Origin: Phytophthora quininea | Lineage: Eukaryota > Oomycota > Peronosporomycetes > Peronosporales > Peronosporaceae | NCBI GenBank assembly: GCA_011947345.1 | Contig: JAAVTG010000573.1 | Location: 1 to 24,229 of the forward strand | Direction of reading: 5' to 3' | DNA length: 24,229 nucleotides | Part shown: positions 8,620-15,747 of the stretch, piece after piece | Layout: every line of letters begins with the position of its first letter | How positions within the stretch are numbered: the first letter of the stretch is position 1 | Translations under genes and position numbers: made by a program | The notes under the pieces: model-generated | What the model was told of the DNA's origin: nothing | The model's input: the letters and a program-made list of their open reading frames with translations, nothing else | The model's database searches: none

Positions 8620-9768
8620 TTACCTGCACTCCTTCTTGCTCGAGGTGAGGAGCAACGTGTCCATCATACGCGTCATCTCTGTGACCTCTTCCTCGTTGCT
8701 TTTCAAGACCATCTTCATGAATTCCTCGCCGTGTTCGTTTCCGACCTGCGGCACCGTCAAATGGGTGTGAACCTCACTGACAGTCCAAGGACTGGTCTCC
8801 GAAGAACTGCTAGTGACTTGGAGCGACGGGCGGAGAACCGTCCAACCAGTTTCGTCACTGTGCAGTCCTGCAAACCTTCCTTGTCCTTCGATCACCATTC
8901 TCCACACAAATACCACTCGGTCGGCTTCCTCGTATCTTCTTGTTGCAACATACGCCCAGTAGAGAACAGTCTCGCCTGAGTCGCACCGATAGCTGACGTT
9001 ATGCACCGCTGCAACCGTGTTTTCGGGGTCAGGGATATTCTCGTGGGGTTTTCCATCCCAGAAGGACAGCACCACAGAGGACATGGCTTTAGTTGTGTTT
9101 TGTAGGCTAAATGGGATCAGCATTGCGTCTGCGCTTTCGAAATACTCGACACCTGCCTTCACTTTCCTCTTGGGGCTGTATCCGAGCGTTGTCGACGCCT
9201 TAAGTTTCAAATTGCGAAAAACCTCACTGGTTTTCGCGTTCAGAGAGTCCAACTGCATCAACAGCGAGTCCAGCAACACTGTTCCGTCGAACTTGGATGC
9301 TGACAACGGAGCTAAGCAGACATTTTGGGCAACCTGCGGTCCTTCCACCAACGCCTGCAGTTGCCGGATGAATCTCGCTCGAAATTCCACTTCAGCTCTC
9401 AATTGTTTGCACTGCTGTTCCGCTACTTGACGTCTCTCCATCTGCCGCTTGGCTATTGCTTTCCAAGTAGTGAGGAGCATCGACTCTTGCGGCTTCTTCA
9501 TTACATGGTCTAAAAGTTTCTCCAACTGCGCAGACAGCTCGCTCTGCTGCCGGAGGAGTAGACATCTCTCATCTTTCCGCTTCTGGAGGTGCCTTGCTCG
9601 CCGTTTGGCTGCCATCTGCTCTCGTCTCTGCGTTGCCGACTCCGAGTGCTTCTCGGGCGTGTCATCGGTTGTTTGGTGTGCGTGCGGTCCGGAAGTAATG
9701 GAAGGGTCCAGCTCGCTCAGAAATGCCGTCAAGTCCGCCAGGAAGCGGTCGTGTCCTCTTGCTGCCAT
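8620..9768 (-). CDS. Copy 9: bZIP-like/START-like family protein, intact (382 aa)
   Basis: Complete frame from an ATG at the family motif (H-D-R-F-L-A-D-L-T-A-F-L-S-E-L-D, residues 6-21). The linker is short, followed by the basic region M-A-A-K-R-R-A-R-H-L-Q-K-R-K-D-E-R (52-68) and zipper leucines L71/L78/L85; the first heptad position is R64 instead of Leu. The helix block is 98-141. The START-like domain covers ~159-375: E-S-A-D-A-M-L-I-P-F (211-220), D-P-E-N-T-V-A-A-V (247-255), T-R-R-Y-E-E-A-D-R-V-V-F-V-W-R (276-290), E-G-Q-G-R-F-A-G-L (294-302), D-E-T-G-W-T-V-L-R-P (305-314), and final helix E-V-T-E-M-T-R-M-M-D-T-L-L-L. Y-A-Q-T-D has become N-A-K-T-S. A basic tail K-K-E-C-R ends the protein. 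Relic copy 8 lies 14 bp downstream. Confidence 0.92.
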   Translation of the reverse strand: MAARGHDRFLADLTAFLSELDPSITSGPHAHQTTDDTPEKHSESATQRREQMAAKRRARHLQKRKDERCLLLRQQSELSAQLEKLLDHVMKKPQESMLLTTWKAIAKRQMERRQVAEQQCKQLRAEVEFRARFIRQLQALVEGPQVAQNVCLAPLSASKFDGTVLLDSLLMQLDSLNAKTSEVFRNLKLKASTTLGYSPKRKVKAGVEYFESADAMLIPFSLQNTTKAMSSVVLSFWDGKPHENIPDPENTVAAVHNVSYRCDSGETVLYWAYVATRRYEEADRVVFVWRMVIEGQGRFAGLHSDETGWTVLRPSLQVTSSSSETSPWTVSEVHTHLTVPQVGNEHGEEFMKMVLKSNEEEVTEMTRMMDTLLLTSSKKECR

Positions 9769-9792
9769 TGCAGGAAATGGCGTAATGACTGC

Positions 9793-9803
9793 GAAATATC
9801 CAG
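9793..9803 (-). promoter_or_regulatory. Shared upstream element, variant CTGGATATTTC (copy 9)
   Basis: Same element as at 7987, one base different, 24 bp before the copy 9 ATG. Between it and the ATG the minus strand reads AGTCATTACGCCATTTCCTG, a close match to the oomycete combined initiator + flanking element (GCTCATTYYNCAWTTTNYY as I recall it). This is the best core-promoter candidate in the window. Confidence 0.5.
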
Positions 9804-10024
9804 TCTCTATTTTGAGTAGAGACAGACCAACAGAGTTCTGAGCTCCAGCGATGTCTTCTCTATCAAAGCTGGTGATAGCTGTCCACGCATAGACGACCTG
9901 CTTTCATCTTGATCACTTGGTTTAAAAATCCTACCGACATTTTTTCTTCTTCTTTGTCAACAGGAATGCGTTATCACATATACTACGTGTTGCTACGATT
10001 GATTGATTACACTTGCTAGTTGGG

Positions 10025-10046
10025 GTGATCACAAGGCTGATTAGCT
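10025..10046. repeat. 3' flank repeat GTGATCAC...CTGATTAGCT (copy 10)
   Basis: Directly beyond the stop of copy 10 the plus strand reads GTGATCACAAGGCTGATTAG. The same tract, with two changes, lies beyond relic copy 11 at 11313. It contains the palindrome GTGATCAC. Shared non-coding sequence marks copies 10 and 11 as products of one duplication that included the 3' flank; a terminator or processing role is possible but unsupported. Confidence 0.5.
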
Positions 10047-11198
10047 TCAATTGAGCAGCAAGCCATCCAGCTGGTGTGCCATCTCCTTCACCTCTCGTTC
10101 TCCCGTCTTTAGGACGATTTGGGTGAAGCGATCAAGGAGTTGTTTGTCGTTTTGAGCCTTCCCTAAGGTCAACAGCGCCAAACGGCTGTAAATCTCGCCA
10201 ACCGTGCAAGAACTGCTCCTCGGACGCACAACTACCCAGCCCATTTCGTCAGAGTTCAGTCCAGAGAAACGGTCAAGACCCTCGACAACCATTCGCCACG
10301 CGAACACGGTCCTGTTAGCTTCGTGGTACCTCCTTGTAGCTGTATACACCCATAACGGGACCACTTCGCCGGATTCACAGCGAGAATTGATGCAGTATCG
10401 CACAGCCGTCGTGTTGTCCGGATCCTGGACGCTCTCGTACCGTTCCCCACTCAAGTGCGAGAGCACAACTGTCGACATGGCTTGGCCTGCCTTGTCAAAG
10501 CTAAACGGTATCGCGATCGCGTCTGTACTTTCAAAAACCTCAACGTCTCCATTCATTCTCCGCTTGGGGTTGTACGTCATCGCAGTGGACGTTTGGAACT
10601 CCAAGTCGCGATAAACCCGGTCCGTTTGAGCATACAGCGAGTCCAACTGGCGTACCAGCGTATCAAGCAGCACCGCTCCTTCAAACTTGGTCGCTGGTAA
10701 ACTTCTACGCTGGATTACTTTTGTGTGTTGTCGAGCCAGAAGCCCTTGCAGTTGCTGAATGATACTCGCTCGATTCCTCATCAGCGCTCTCAAATGTCGC
10801 TGCTGGTCCTCCACCTCGATCCGCTTTTCCTTTTGAAGCTTCGCGATGGATTTCCAAGCACTGAGTAGCTGCGAGTCGCGAGGTTTGTTGGTCGTTTGAG
10901 CCTGAAGCCGAGTCAACTGCGCTGATAGCTCACTTTCCTGCTGCAGCAGCCACTGTCGCTCGCTCTTCATCTTCTGTCGGTATCTCGTCTTCCTTGTCCT
11001 CGCGAGCAAAATCCTCCGCTCTCGCAACTGCTCAGGCGACAGCTTCTCGACCTTCTTCTTCTTCCTCCTCGCTGTTTTTGAGCCGTAGCCAGCACCTTCA
11101 ACCCCGTTGTCTCCAGTAATGGTAGAATTGTCGAATTCATTCAGAAATGCTGTCAGGTCCGCCAGGAAGCGATCGTCTGACTCAACTTCGCTCGCCAT
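10047..11198 (-). CDS. Copy 10: bZIP-like/START-like family protein, intact (383 aa)
   Basis: The ATG at 11198 fits the family start (M-A-S-E-V-E-S-D-D-R-F-L-A-D-L-T-A-F-L); in-frame codons before it begin only at TTG. A strongly basic patch A-R-R-K-K-K-K-V (43-50) is a possible nuclear localisation signal. The basic region is A-R-T-R-K-T-R-Y-R-Q-K (66-76), with zipper positions M77, L84, L91, L98. The helix block is 111-153. The START-like domain covers ~171-382: Y-A-Q-T-D (189-193), F-E-S-T-D-A-I-A-I-P-F (222-232), D-P-D-N-T-T-A-V-R-Y (259-268), T-R-R-Y-H-E-A-N-R (288-296), D-E-M-G-W-V-V-V-R-P (317-326), F-T-Q-I-V-L-K-T-G-E-R-E-V-K-E-M (358-373). D-E-T-G-W is D-E-M-G-W here. Relic copy 8 is its nearest relative at the 3' end. 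Confidence 0.92.
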   Translation of the reverse strand: MASEVESDDRFLADLTAFLNEFDNSTITGDNGVEGAGYGSKTARRKKKKVEKLSPEQLRERRILLARTRKTRYRQKMKSERQWLLQQESELSAQLTRLQAQTTNKPRDSQLLSAWKSIAKLQKEKRIEVEDQQRHLRALMRNRASIIQQLQGLLARQHTKVIQRRSLPATKFEGAVLLDTLVRQLDSLYAQTDRVYRDLEFQTSTAMTYNPKRRMNGDVEVFESTDAIAIPFSFDKAGQAMSTVVLSHLSGERYESVQDPDNTTAVRYCINSRCESGEVVPLWVYTATRRYHEANRTVFAWRMVVEGLDRFSGLNSDEMGWVVVRPRSSSCTVGEIYSRLALLTLGKAQNDKQLLDRFTQIVLKTGEREVKEMAHQLDGLLLN

Positions 11199-11216
11199 CG
11201 TGAAACGGAAACTGAA

Positions 11217-11227
11217 CAAATATCCAG
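11217..11227 (-). promoter_or_regulatory. Shared upstream element CTGGATATTTG (copy 10)
   Basis: Exact copy of the element at 7987, 18 bp before the copy 10 ATG. Upstream flanks are also alike: GTAGAAACAGACG and CTGTGCCGGG follow on the plus strand in the same order as before copy 7. Confidence 0.5.
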
Positions 11228-11310
11228 CCGTCGTCCGGGTAGAAACAGACGCTAATGACGCCTGTGCCGGGGGCTCCTCTCCTTCTAGCTAGACTGAGAA
11301 CTGTCCTCGT

Positions 11311-11328
11311 TTGTGATCACAAAACTGA
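11311..11328. repeat. 3' flank repeat with 12-bp palindrome TTGTGATCACAA (copy 11)
   Basis: Counterpart of 10025-10046. The perfect palindrome TTGTGATCACAA occupies 11311-11322, and CTGATTAG leads into the relic's stop codon. It marks the downstream limit shared by copies 10 and 11. Confidence 0.5.
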
Positions 11329-12295
11329 TTAGCTTGACTTGAGCAAGAAGCCATCCAGCACCCGCGTCGTCTCCTTCGCTACTTCTTCGCCAGACTGTAG
11401 CGCTATCTTGGTACAATTCTTCAGCCTTTTCTTCGTTTGCTAGGTCACCTGCTAAAGGTGACAGTACCATCTGTGTGAAATCTCCCCAGCAGTCCAAGAA
11501 CACATTATGCTGCTTGAACAATCCACCCAGTCTCGTGGGTGTGCAAGTCAGCAAATTTATCTTGTCCTTCAATAACCATTCGCCCCACAAGCACCACCCG
11601 GTCATTATCTCGATATCTTCTTGTGGCTGTATACGCCCACACGGGAGCGATCTCTGCAGACTCGCAACGGTACTTGATGTTGTATCTGGCAGCCCTCGTA
11701 TTCTCTGGGTCCTTGAGGTTTTCGTGTCACTTGCCGTTAAAAACCGACAAAATCATGCAAGACGTGGCCGCAGCAGTCTTGTCAAAGCCAAACGACATCA
11801 TCGTGGCGTCTGCACTTCCAAAGTTCTCCACTGCTCCGTTCAAGTTTCTCGTAGGCGTGCACTCGATTGAGTCGACGGTGTAAACGTCAAACCTTGATAC
11901 ATCCGATCCGTCTGAGATCCAATTGTTCCACCAATAAATCAAGTAGCGTTGTTTCTTCGAACGTGGACACTGAGAAGGGCTCGAGCTACGTCAACTGGCA
12001 ACCATCCAGTGATGTTTGCATCAGCATCTTCATCTGCTCGAGGACTTTTGCTCGGTGATCCACCGCAGCTCTCAAGTGTTTCTGCTGTTCAGCCTATTTG
12101 TCGCTTGGCGATCGCTCTCCACGCACTGAGCAGCGGCGACTCGGACGGTCTCGACTGGCGTTCGTCTTAAAGCTGTAACCAACTGCAGAGACAACGTACT
12201 CCCCTGCAGCTCTCTCTTCGATGTCTGGCTCTGGGTCCAACTCGCTTAGAAAAGTCGTCACCTCCGCCAGGAACCGCTCGTCGGTCTCGTGTCTG
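11329..12295 (-). pseudogene. Copy 11: relic lacking the basic region and zipper
   Basis: From the right, E-T-D-E-R-F-L-A-E-V-T-T-F-L-S-E-L-D (near 12240-12292) is the family N-terminus, but no ATG precedes it; an in-frame TAG does. The whole basic/zipper segment is deleted. The reading jumps to L-L-S-A-W-R-A-I-A-K-R-Q (near 12105-12140), then after a stop to L-R-A-A-V-D-H-R-A-K-V-L-E-Q-M-K, F-E-E-T-T-L-L-D-L-L-V-E-Q-L-D and S-A-D-A-T-M-M-S-F-G-F-D-K (near 11800). Past another stop come D-P-E-N-T-R-A-A-R-Y-N-I-K-Y and T-R-R-Y-R-D-N-D-R-V-V-L-V-G-R. The end V-L-D-G-F-L-L-K-S-S, TAA at 11331-11329, is intact. Several stops and frame changes: a dead gene. It is head-to-head with intact copy 12. 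Confidence 0.82.
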
Positions 12296-12391
12296 CCTGT
12301 ATTCTAATGTGTTGGCCGCCCTGGTTCTTCTGGAATGAATGTTTTTACGGGCTTTTGTATCGTGATAGAGCGCCAAAGATCAAGCGGACCG

Positions 12392-13558
12392 ATGGTGGAC
12401 GAGAGCGAGATCGACGACGGCTTCCTGGCGGACGTGACGGCGTTTCTAGGCGGGTTGGGAGGCGACGAGCTGCCGAATCTCGTCGGTAGTGGAGACGATA
12501 TTCTGGTCCCACCAGCCAATCTGCACGAGCTGCAGAGACTGAAGGCCGTCAAGCGGCGGAAGAAATATCGTGACAAGCTCAAGAGCGAGAGGCAGTCGCT
12601 GGCCCAGCAGGAGAAGGACCTGACGACTCGATTGCGGCAGCTAAAAGCTGAAAGGAATAAGAAACCACAAGACACGACACTGCTCGGCGCTTGGAGGGCC
12701 ATCGCTAACCGACAACTGGAGAAACGATGTGAAGTGGAGCAGCAGCAGAGAGAGCTGAGAGCTGCGGTCGTTTACCGAGCGAGACTGATCCACCAGATGA
12801 AGACGATGCTGCAAGAACCGTCGGTCAGCATTAATACGAAGGTGACACTGTCAAAGTCGAAATTTGAAGGAACGGCTTTGCTGGACAAATTGCTGGAGCA
12901 GCTGGACCCGCTGTACGCTCAGACGGACGAGATTTACCGTGGATTAAAGTTTAAGGCGTCGACAGCGATCGACTACAACCCCAAGAGGAAAGTGGACGGA
13001 GATATCGAATACTTTGAGAGCACAGACGCCACTGCCATCCCGTTCGACTTTGAAACTGCAGTGAGTGCCATGTCAGCAGTGTTGCTGTCGGATTGGGACG
13101 GCGCACGCTACGAAGAAGCGCCGAATCCAGAGAACACGACGGCTGCTAGATACAACATTAAGTATCGTCGTGAATCGGGCGGAATTGTTCCCTTCTGGGC
13201 GTACGCAGCTACAAGAAGATACAAAGAAGCCAACAGAGTTGTGTTTGTATGGCGATTGGTGATTGAAGGCCAGGACAAGTTTGCGGGGCTACATACTGAC
13301 GAAAATGGCTGGGTTGTCGTCCGCCCTTCAGTTGAAATCACTCGCTCAGATGCAAGCCAAACTCAGTGGACTGTTGGCGAGACCTACACACGACTGGTGC
13401 CGTCGTCACCAGGAAATGAACAAAGCGACCAATTCACGAAAATCGTGTTAAAATCTGGCGAGCAAGAAGTGAAGGAGATGACGCGAATGTTGGATAAAAT
13501 ACTCCTGAATTCGAGCCAAGCGGTTGTGAATGGAATGCAGTCAGATGTAAGACGCTAG
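12392..13558 (+). CDS. Copy 12: bZIP-like/START-like family protein, intact (388 aa)
   Basis: The ATG at 12392 aligns with all other family starts (M-V-D-E-S-E-I-D-D-G-F-L-A-D-V-T-A-F-L); an in-frame ATG at 12335 would add 19 unmatched residues. The linker is short (20-48). The basic region is A-V-K-R-R-K-K-Y-R-D-K (52-62), with a perfect zipper L63/L70/L77/L84 and the helix block 97-141. The START-like domain covers ~157-373: Y-A-Q-T-D (175-179), F-E-S-T-D-A-T-A-I-P-F (208-218), N-P-E-N-T-T-A-A-R-Y (245-254), T-R-R-Y-K-E-A-N-R-V-V-F-V-W-R (274-288), D-E-N-G-W-V-V-V-R-P (303-312), Y-T-R-L-V-P (332-337), E-V-K-E-M-T-R-M-L-D (359-368). A ~15-residue extension (S-S-Q-A-V-V-N...) follows the usual end. 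One of three clear plus-strand copies among mostly minus ones; its stop is 9 bp from that of relic copy 13. Confidence 0.93.
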   Translation: MVDESEIDDGFLADVTAFLGGLGGDELPNLVGSGDDILVPPANLHELQRLKAVKRRKKYRDKLKSERQSLAQQEKDLTTRLRQLKAERNKKPQDTTLLGAWRAIANRQLEKRCEVEQQQRELRAAVVYRARLIHQMKTMLQEPSVSINTKVTLSKSKFEGTALLDKLLEQLDPLYAQTDEIYRGLKFKASTAIDYNPKRKVDGDIEYFESTDATAIPFDFETAVSAMSAVLLSDWDGARYEEAPNPENTTAARYNIKYRRESGGIVPFWAYAATRRYKEANRVVFVWRLVIEGQDKFAGLHTDENGWVVVRPSVEITRSDASQTQWTVGETYTRLVPSSPGNEQSDQFTKIVLKSGEQEVKEMTRMLDKILLNSSQAVVNGMQSDVRR

Positions 13559-13567
13559 TCACTACGA

Positions 13568-14290
13568 TCACACCTTCAGCAGTAACTCACCCTGCATCTG
13601 AGTCATCTCCTTCACCTCTTCCTTTCCAGATTCCACGATCGTGTTGGAAAACTGTTCGCTTTGATCGTTCGCCACAGGCGATGCCAGCAAACGCGTGTAA
13701 ATCTCGCTTACACTCTAAGAAATATTTAGGCTATCACATTTCTTGCAGTTAGTGACACCTTCGTATCGATTGCCACTAAAATACGACGTTGTCATCAAGG
13801 ACATGACATTGGCAGCTTTGTCCGCACTTTTGAAGTACTCGATACTTCCGGCAATCTTTTCTTGAGCGATTGTCGTCGACGGCGTGAACTTCAATTCGCG
13901 GTAATTGCGAGCTGGCTGCGCATACAGAGGATCCTGTTGTGCCAGCAGTGAATCAAATAGCGCAGTTTCTTCAAACCTTGACGGTGTGCGTGGTATCAAC
14001 TTCGTGCCGCGCTCGGCCAATTGCTGCTGGACCACCTTCTTCAGTTGTCCTATGAGGCTTGCTTGGTCGAGTACGACAGCCCTCGACCGTCTCTGCTGTT
14101 GCTCGACTTGAAATCGCTCCTCCATCTGCCGCTTGGCGAGTGATCGCCAAGCGTTGAGTAACATCGACTCGGCCGTCTATTCCTTCTTACGGCTAGAAGC
14201 TAATCCAACCGCGCTGTCAGCTCGCTTTCCTGTTGCATCAATGATTGTCTCTCGTTTTCAACTTCCGCTGATATCGCGCCCTCCTCGAAC
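13568..14290 (-). pseudogene. Copy 13: relic with START-like core deleted and no N-terminus
   Basis: From the right, R-A-R-Y-Q-R-K-L-K-T (near 14255-14285), then one frame over E-R-Q-S-L-M-Q-Q-E-S-E-L-T-A-R-L-D, mark the zipper. After a stop comes the longest open piece (M-L-L-N-A-W-R-S-L-A-K-R-Q-M-E-E-R at 14164 on to K-S-A-D-K-A-A-N-V-M-S). It ends Y-E-G-V-T-N and then a stop at 13715-13717. Directly beyond that stop sits S-E-I-Y-T-R-L-L-A-S-P and the end V-K-E-M-T-Q-M (TGA at 13570-13568). So ~85 codons, from P-E-N-T to the W-x-V-G/S-E-I-Y block, are missing, including T-R-R-Y, E-G-Q-G and D-E-T-G-W. The acidic N-terminal motif is not recognisable. It converges on copy 12. Confidence 0.78.
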
Positions 14291-14394
14291 ATATTCGTCA
14301 TCGCAGAAGAATTTAACTGTTCCAATATCGCTGGTGGTCCTCAATCAGGATATGTTGTTGCAATGATTGCTGTCTGGATCCTGGAGGAATTGAG

Positions 14395-15584
14395 CTAGGG
14401 CACGCCGAGTAAAAGTCCATCCAACATTCGAGTCATCAGCCGAACGTCTTCCTGGCCGGACTGTATGACGACCTTAGTGAACTGTTCGGCTCGCTCTTTA
14501 TTGTTTCGATCGGACCCCAGAGACATTGGAACTAGACGCGTGTAGTTCTCGCCCACAGTCCAATTCGATTCTTCGGAATTTGTACTGGGCCGAACGACCA
14601 CCCACCCTGTTTCATCCGTCTGCAGTCCAGCAAACTTGTCTTGGCCTTCGACAAACATCCGCCAAACAAGCACGACGCGGTTCTCTTCTTTGTATCTCCT
14701 CGTTACCAAATAGGCCACAAACCGCTCCACATCACCAGATTGGCAACGCAGGTTGATGTTGTATCGGACCGCAGTCGTATTTTCAGGGTCTTTAACGTTC
14801 TCGTAGCGCTTGAAGCCAAAATCCGATAACATCACTGTGGACAAGGCCTCTGCCCCTTTCTCGAACGCAAGTGGGATCAAAATCGCGTCTATACTTTCGT
14901 AGAACTCGACGCCTCCGTCCATTCTCCTTTGGGTTTGTACTCGAGTGCAGTCGTCGGTTTGAACTCCAACTCACGGTAAACCCTACCAGTTTGACCGTAC
15001 AGCATGTCCATTTGACCCAGCAACATATCGAGCAATGCAGAGCCTCCAGTCGCTGGAACGTCGTCGGAATAAGTGATCGAGGCTTTGTCCATCTCGCTCG
15101 CGAATGTTTTCTGCATCAATGCCTTCATCTGGCGAATCAATCTCCCTCGACTGATCACAGCGGCTCGAAGTTGTTTCCGTTGCTGCTCAGCTTCCCCACG
15201 TTTCTCCTGTTGACGCTTGGCGACGGATCTCCACGCTCTCAGAGCCAAAGTGCCGTTGGTTTCTTTGTTGTTTTCGGCAAGAACCGCTTGCAGTTGCCTC
15301 AGCTCTGATGACAGCTCACTCTCCTGCTGAAGCAACGAATCTCTCTCGGTCCTTAACTTCTGGCGATACCTCAACCTGCGTTTAGCTGCCATGAGGTTCC
15401 TCCGTGACCTGGCAGCTTGAGCACCATCAATTTGCTCGGTCTCCGATTCGTGTGTGGTTGGGCTGCTGCCATCTTCAGGAGTTCTAGTCCCGCTGTCTGG
15501 ATCCTCAGTGACATGCGAGACGTCAAGTTCGTCCAGGAACGCCGCCACGTCCGCCAAGAAGGACTCGTCGAGCTTGCTCTCCAT
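14395..15584 (-). CDS. Copy 14: bZIP-like/START-like family protein, one frame break (~396 aa if joined)
   Basis: The ATG at 15584 starts M-E-S-K-L-D-E-S-F-L-A-D-V-A-A-F-L-D-E-L-D. An acidic Ser/Thr-rich linker (22-57) leads to the basic region N-L-M-A-A-K-R-R-L-R-Y-R-Q-K (63-76), the zipper L77/L84/L91/L98 and the helix block 112-156. The START-like domain starts near 182. The frame breaks after E-Y-K-P-K (215-219) at an A3 run (T3, 14928-14930 on plus). One more A gives K-R-R-M-D-G-G-V-E-F, and the remaining 175 residues are fully conserved: D-P-E-N-T-T-A-V-R-Y, T-R-R-Y-K-E-E-N-R-V-V-L-V-W-R, D-E-T-G-W-V-V-V-R-P, Y-T-R-L-V-P, L-M-T-R-M-L-D-G-L-L-L. With just one lesion and no other decay, sequencing error is at least as likely as pseudogenisation. 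The shared CTGGATATTTG element lies 24 bp upstream. Confidence 0.82.
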
Positions 15585-15608
15585 CCTAGACGAAACACAA
15601 GTGAGGGA

Positions 15609-15619
15609 CAAATATCCAG
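15609..15619 (-). promoter_or_regulatory. Shared upstream element CTGGATATTTG (copy 14)
   Basis: Exact copy of the element at 7987, 24 bp before the copy 14 ATG. AGAAACAGACG also recurs further upstream. The minus strand between element and ATG reads CCCTCACTTGTGTTTCG, with an INR-like TCACTTG. Confidence 0.5.
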
Positions 15620-15747
15620 TCCCAAACAAACAGCCGACCAGAAACAGACGATGAGAGCAACCACAGCGCCGGGCTTCAGGCTTCATGACGATATCTGTTC
15701 GATTATTTCTCACCTTATTCATATACAACACAAGCTCCGATTTCAAA

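Noticed and set aside
8239..8979. 246-codon plus-strand open frame
   Set aside because: Lies antisense to copy 9 and relic 8, no family match, composition of a shadow frame.
12335..12391. Upstream in-frame ATG of copy 12
   Set aside because: Adds 19 residues with no counterpart in any other copy; the ATG at 12392 aligns with all family starts.
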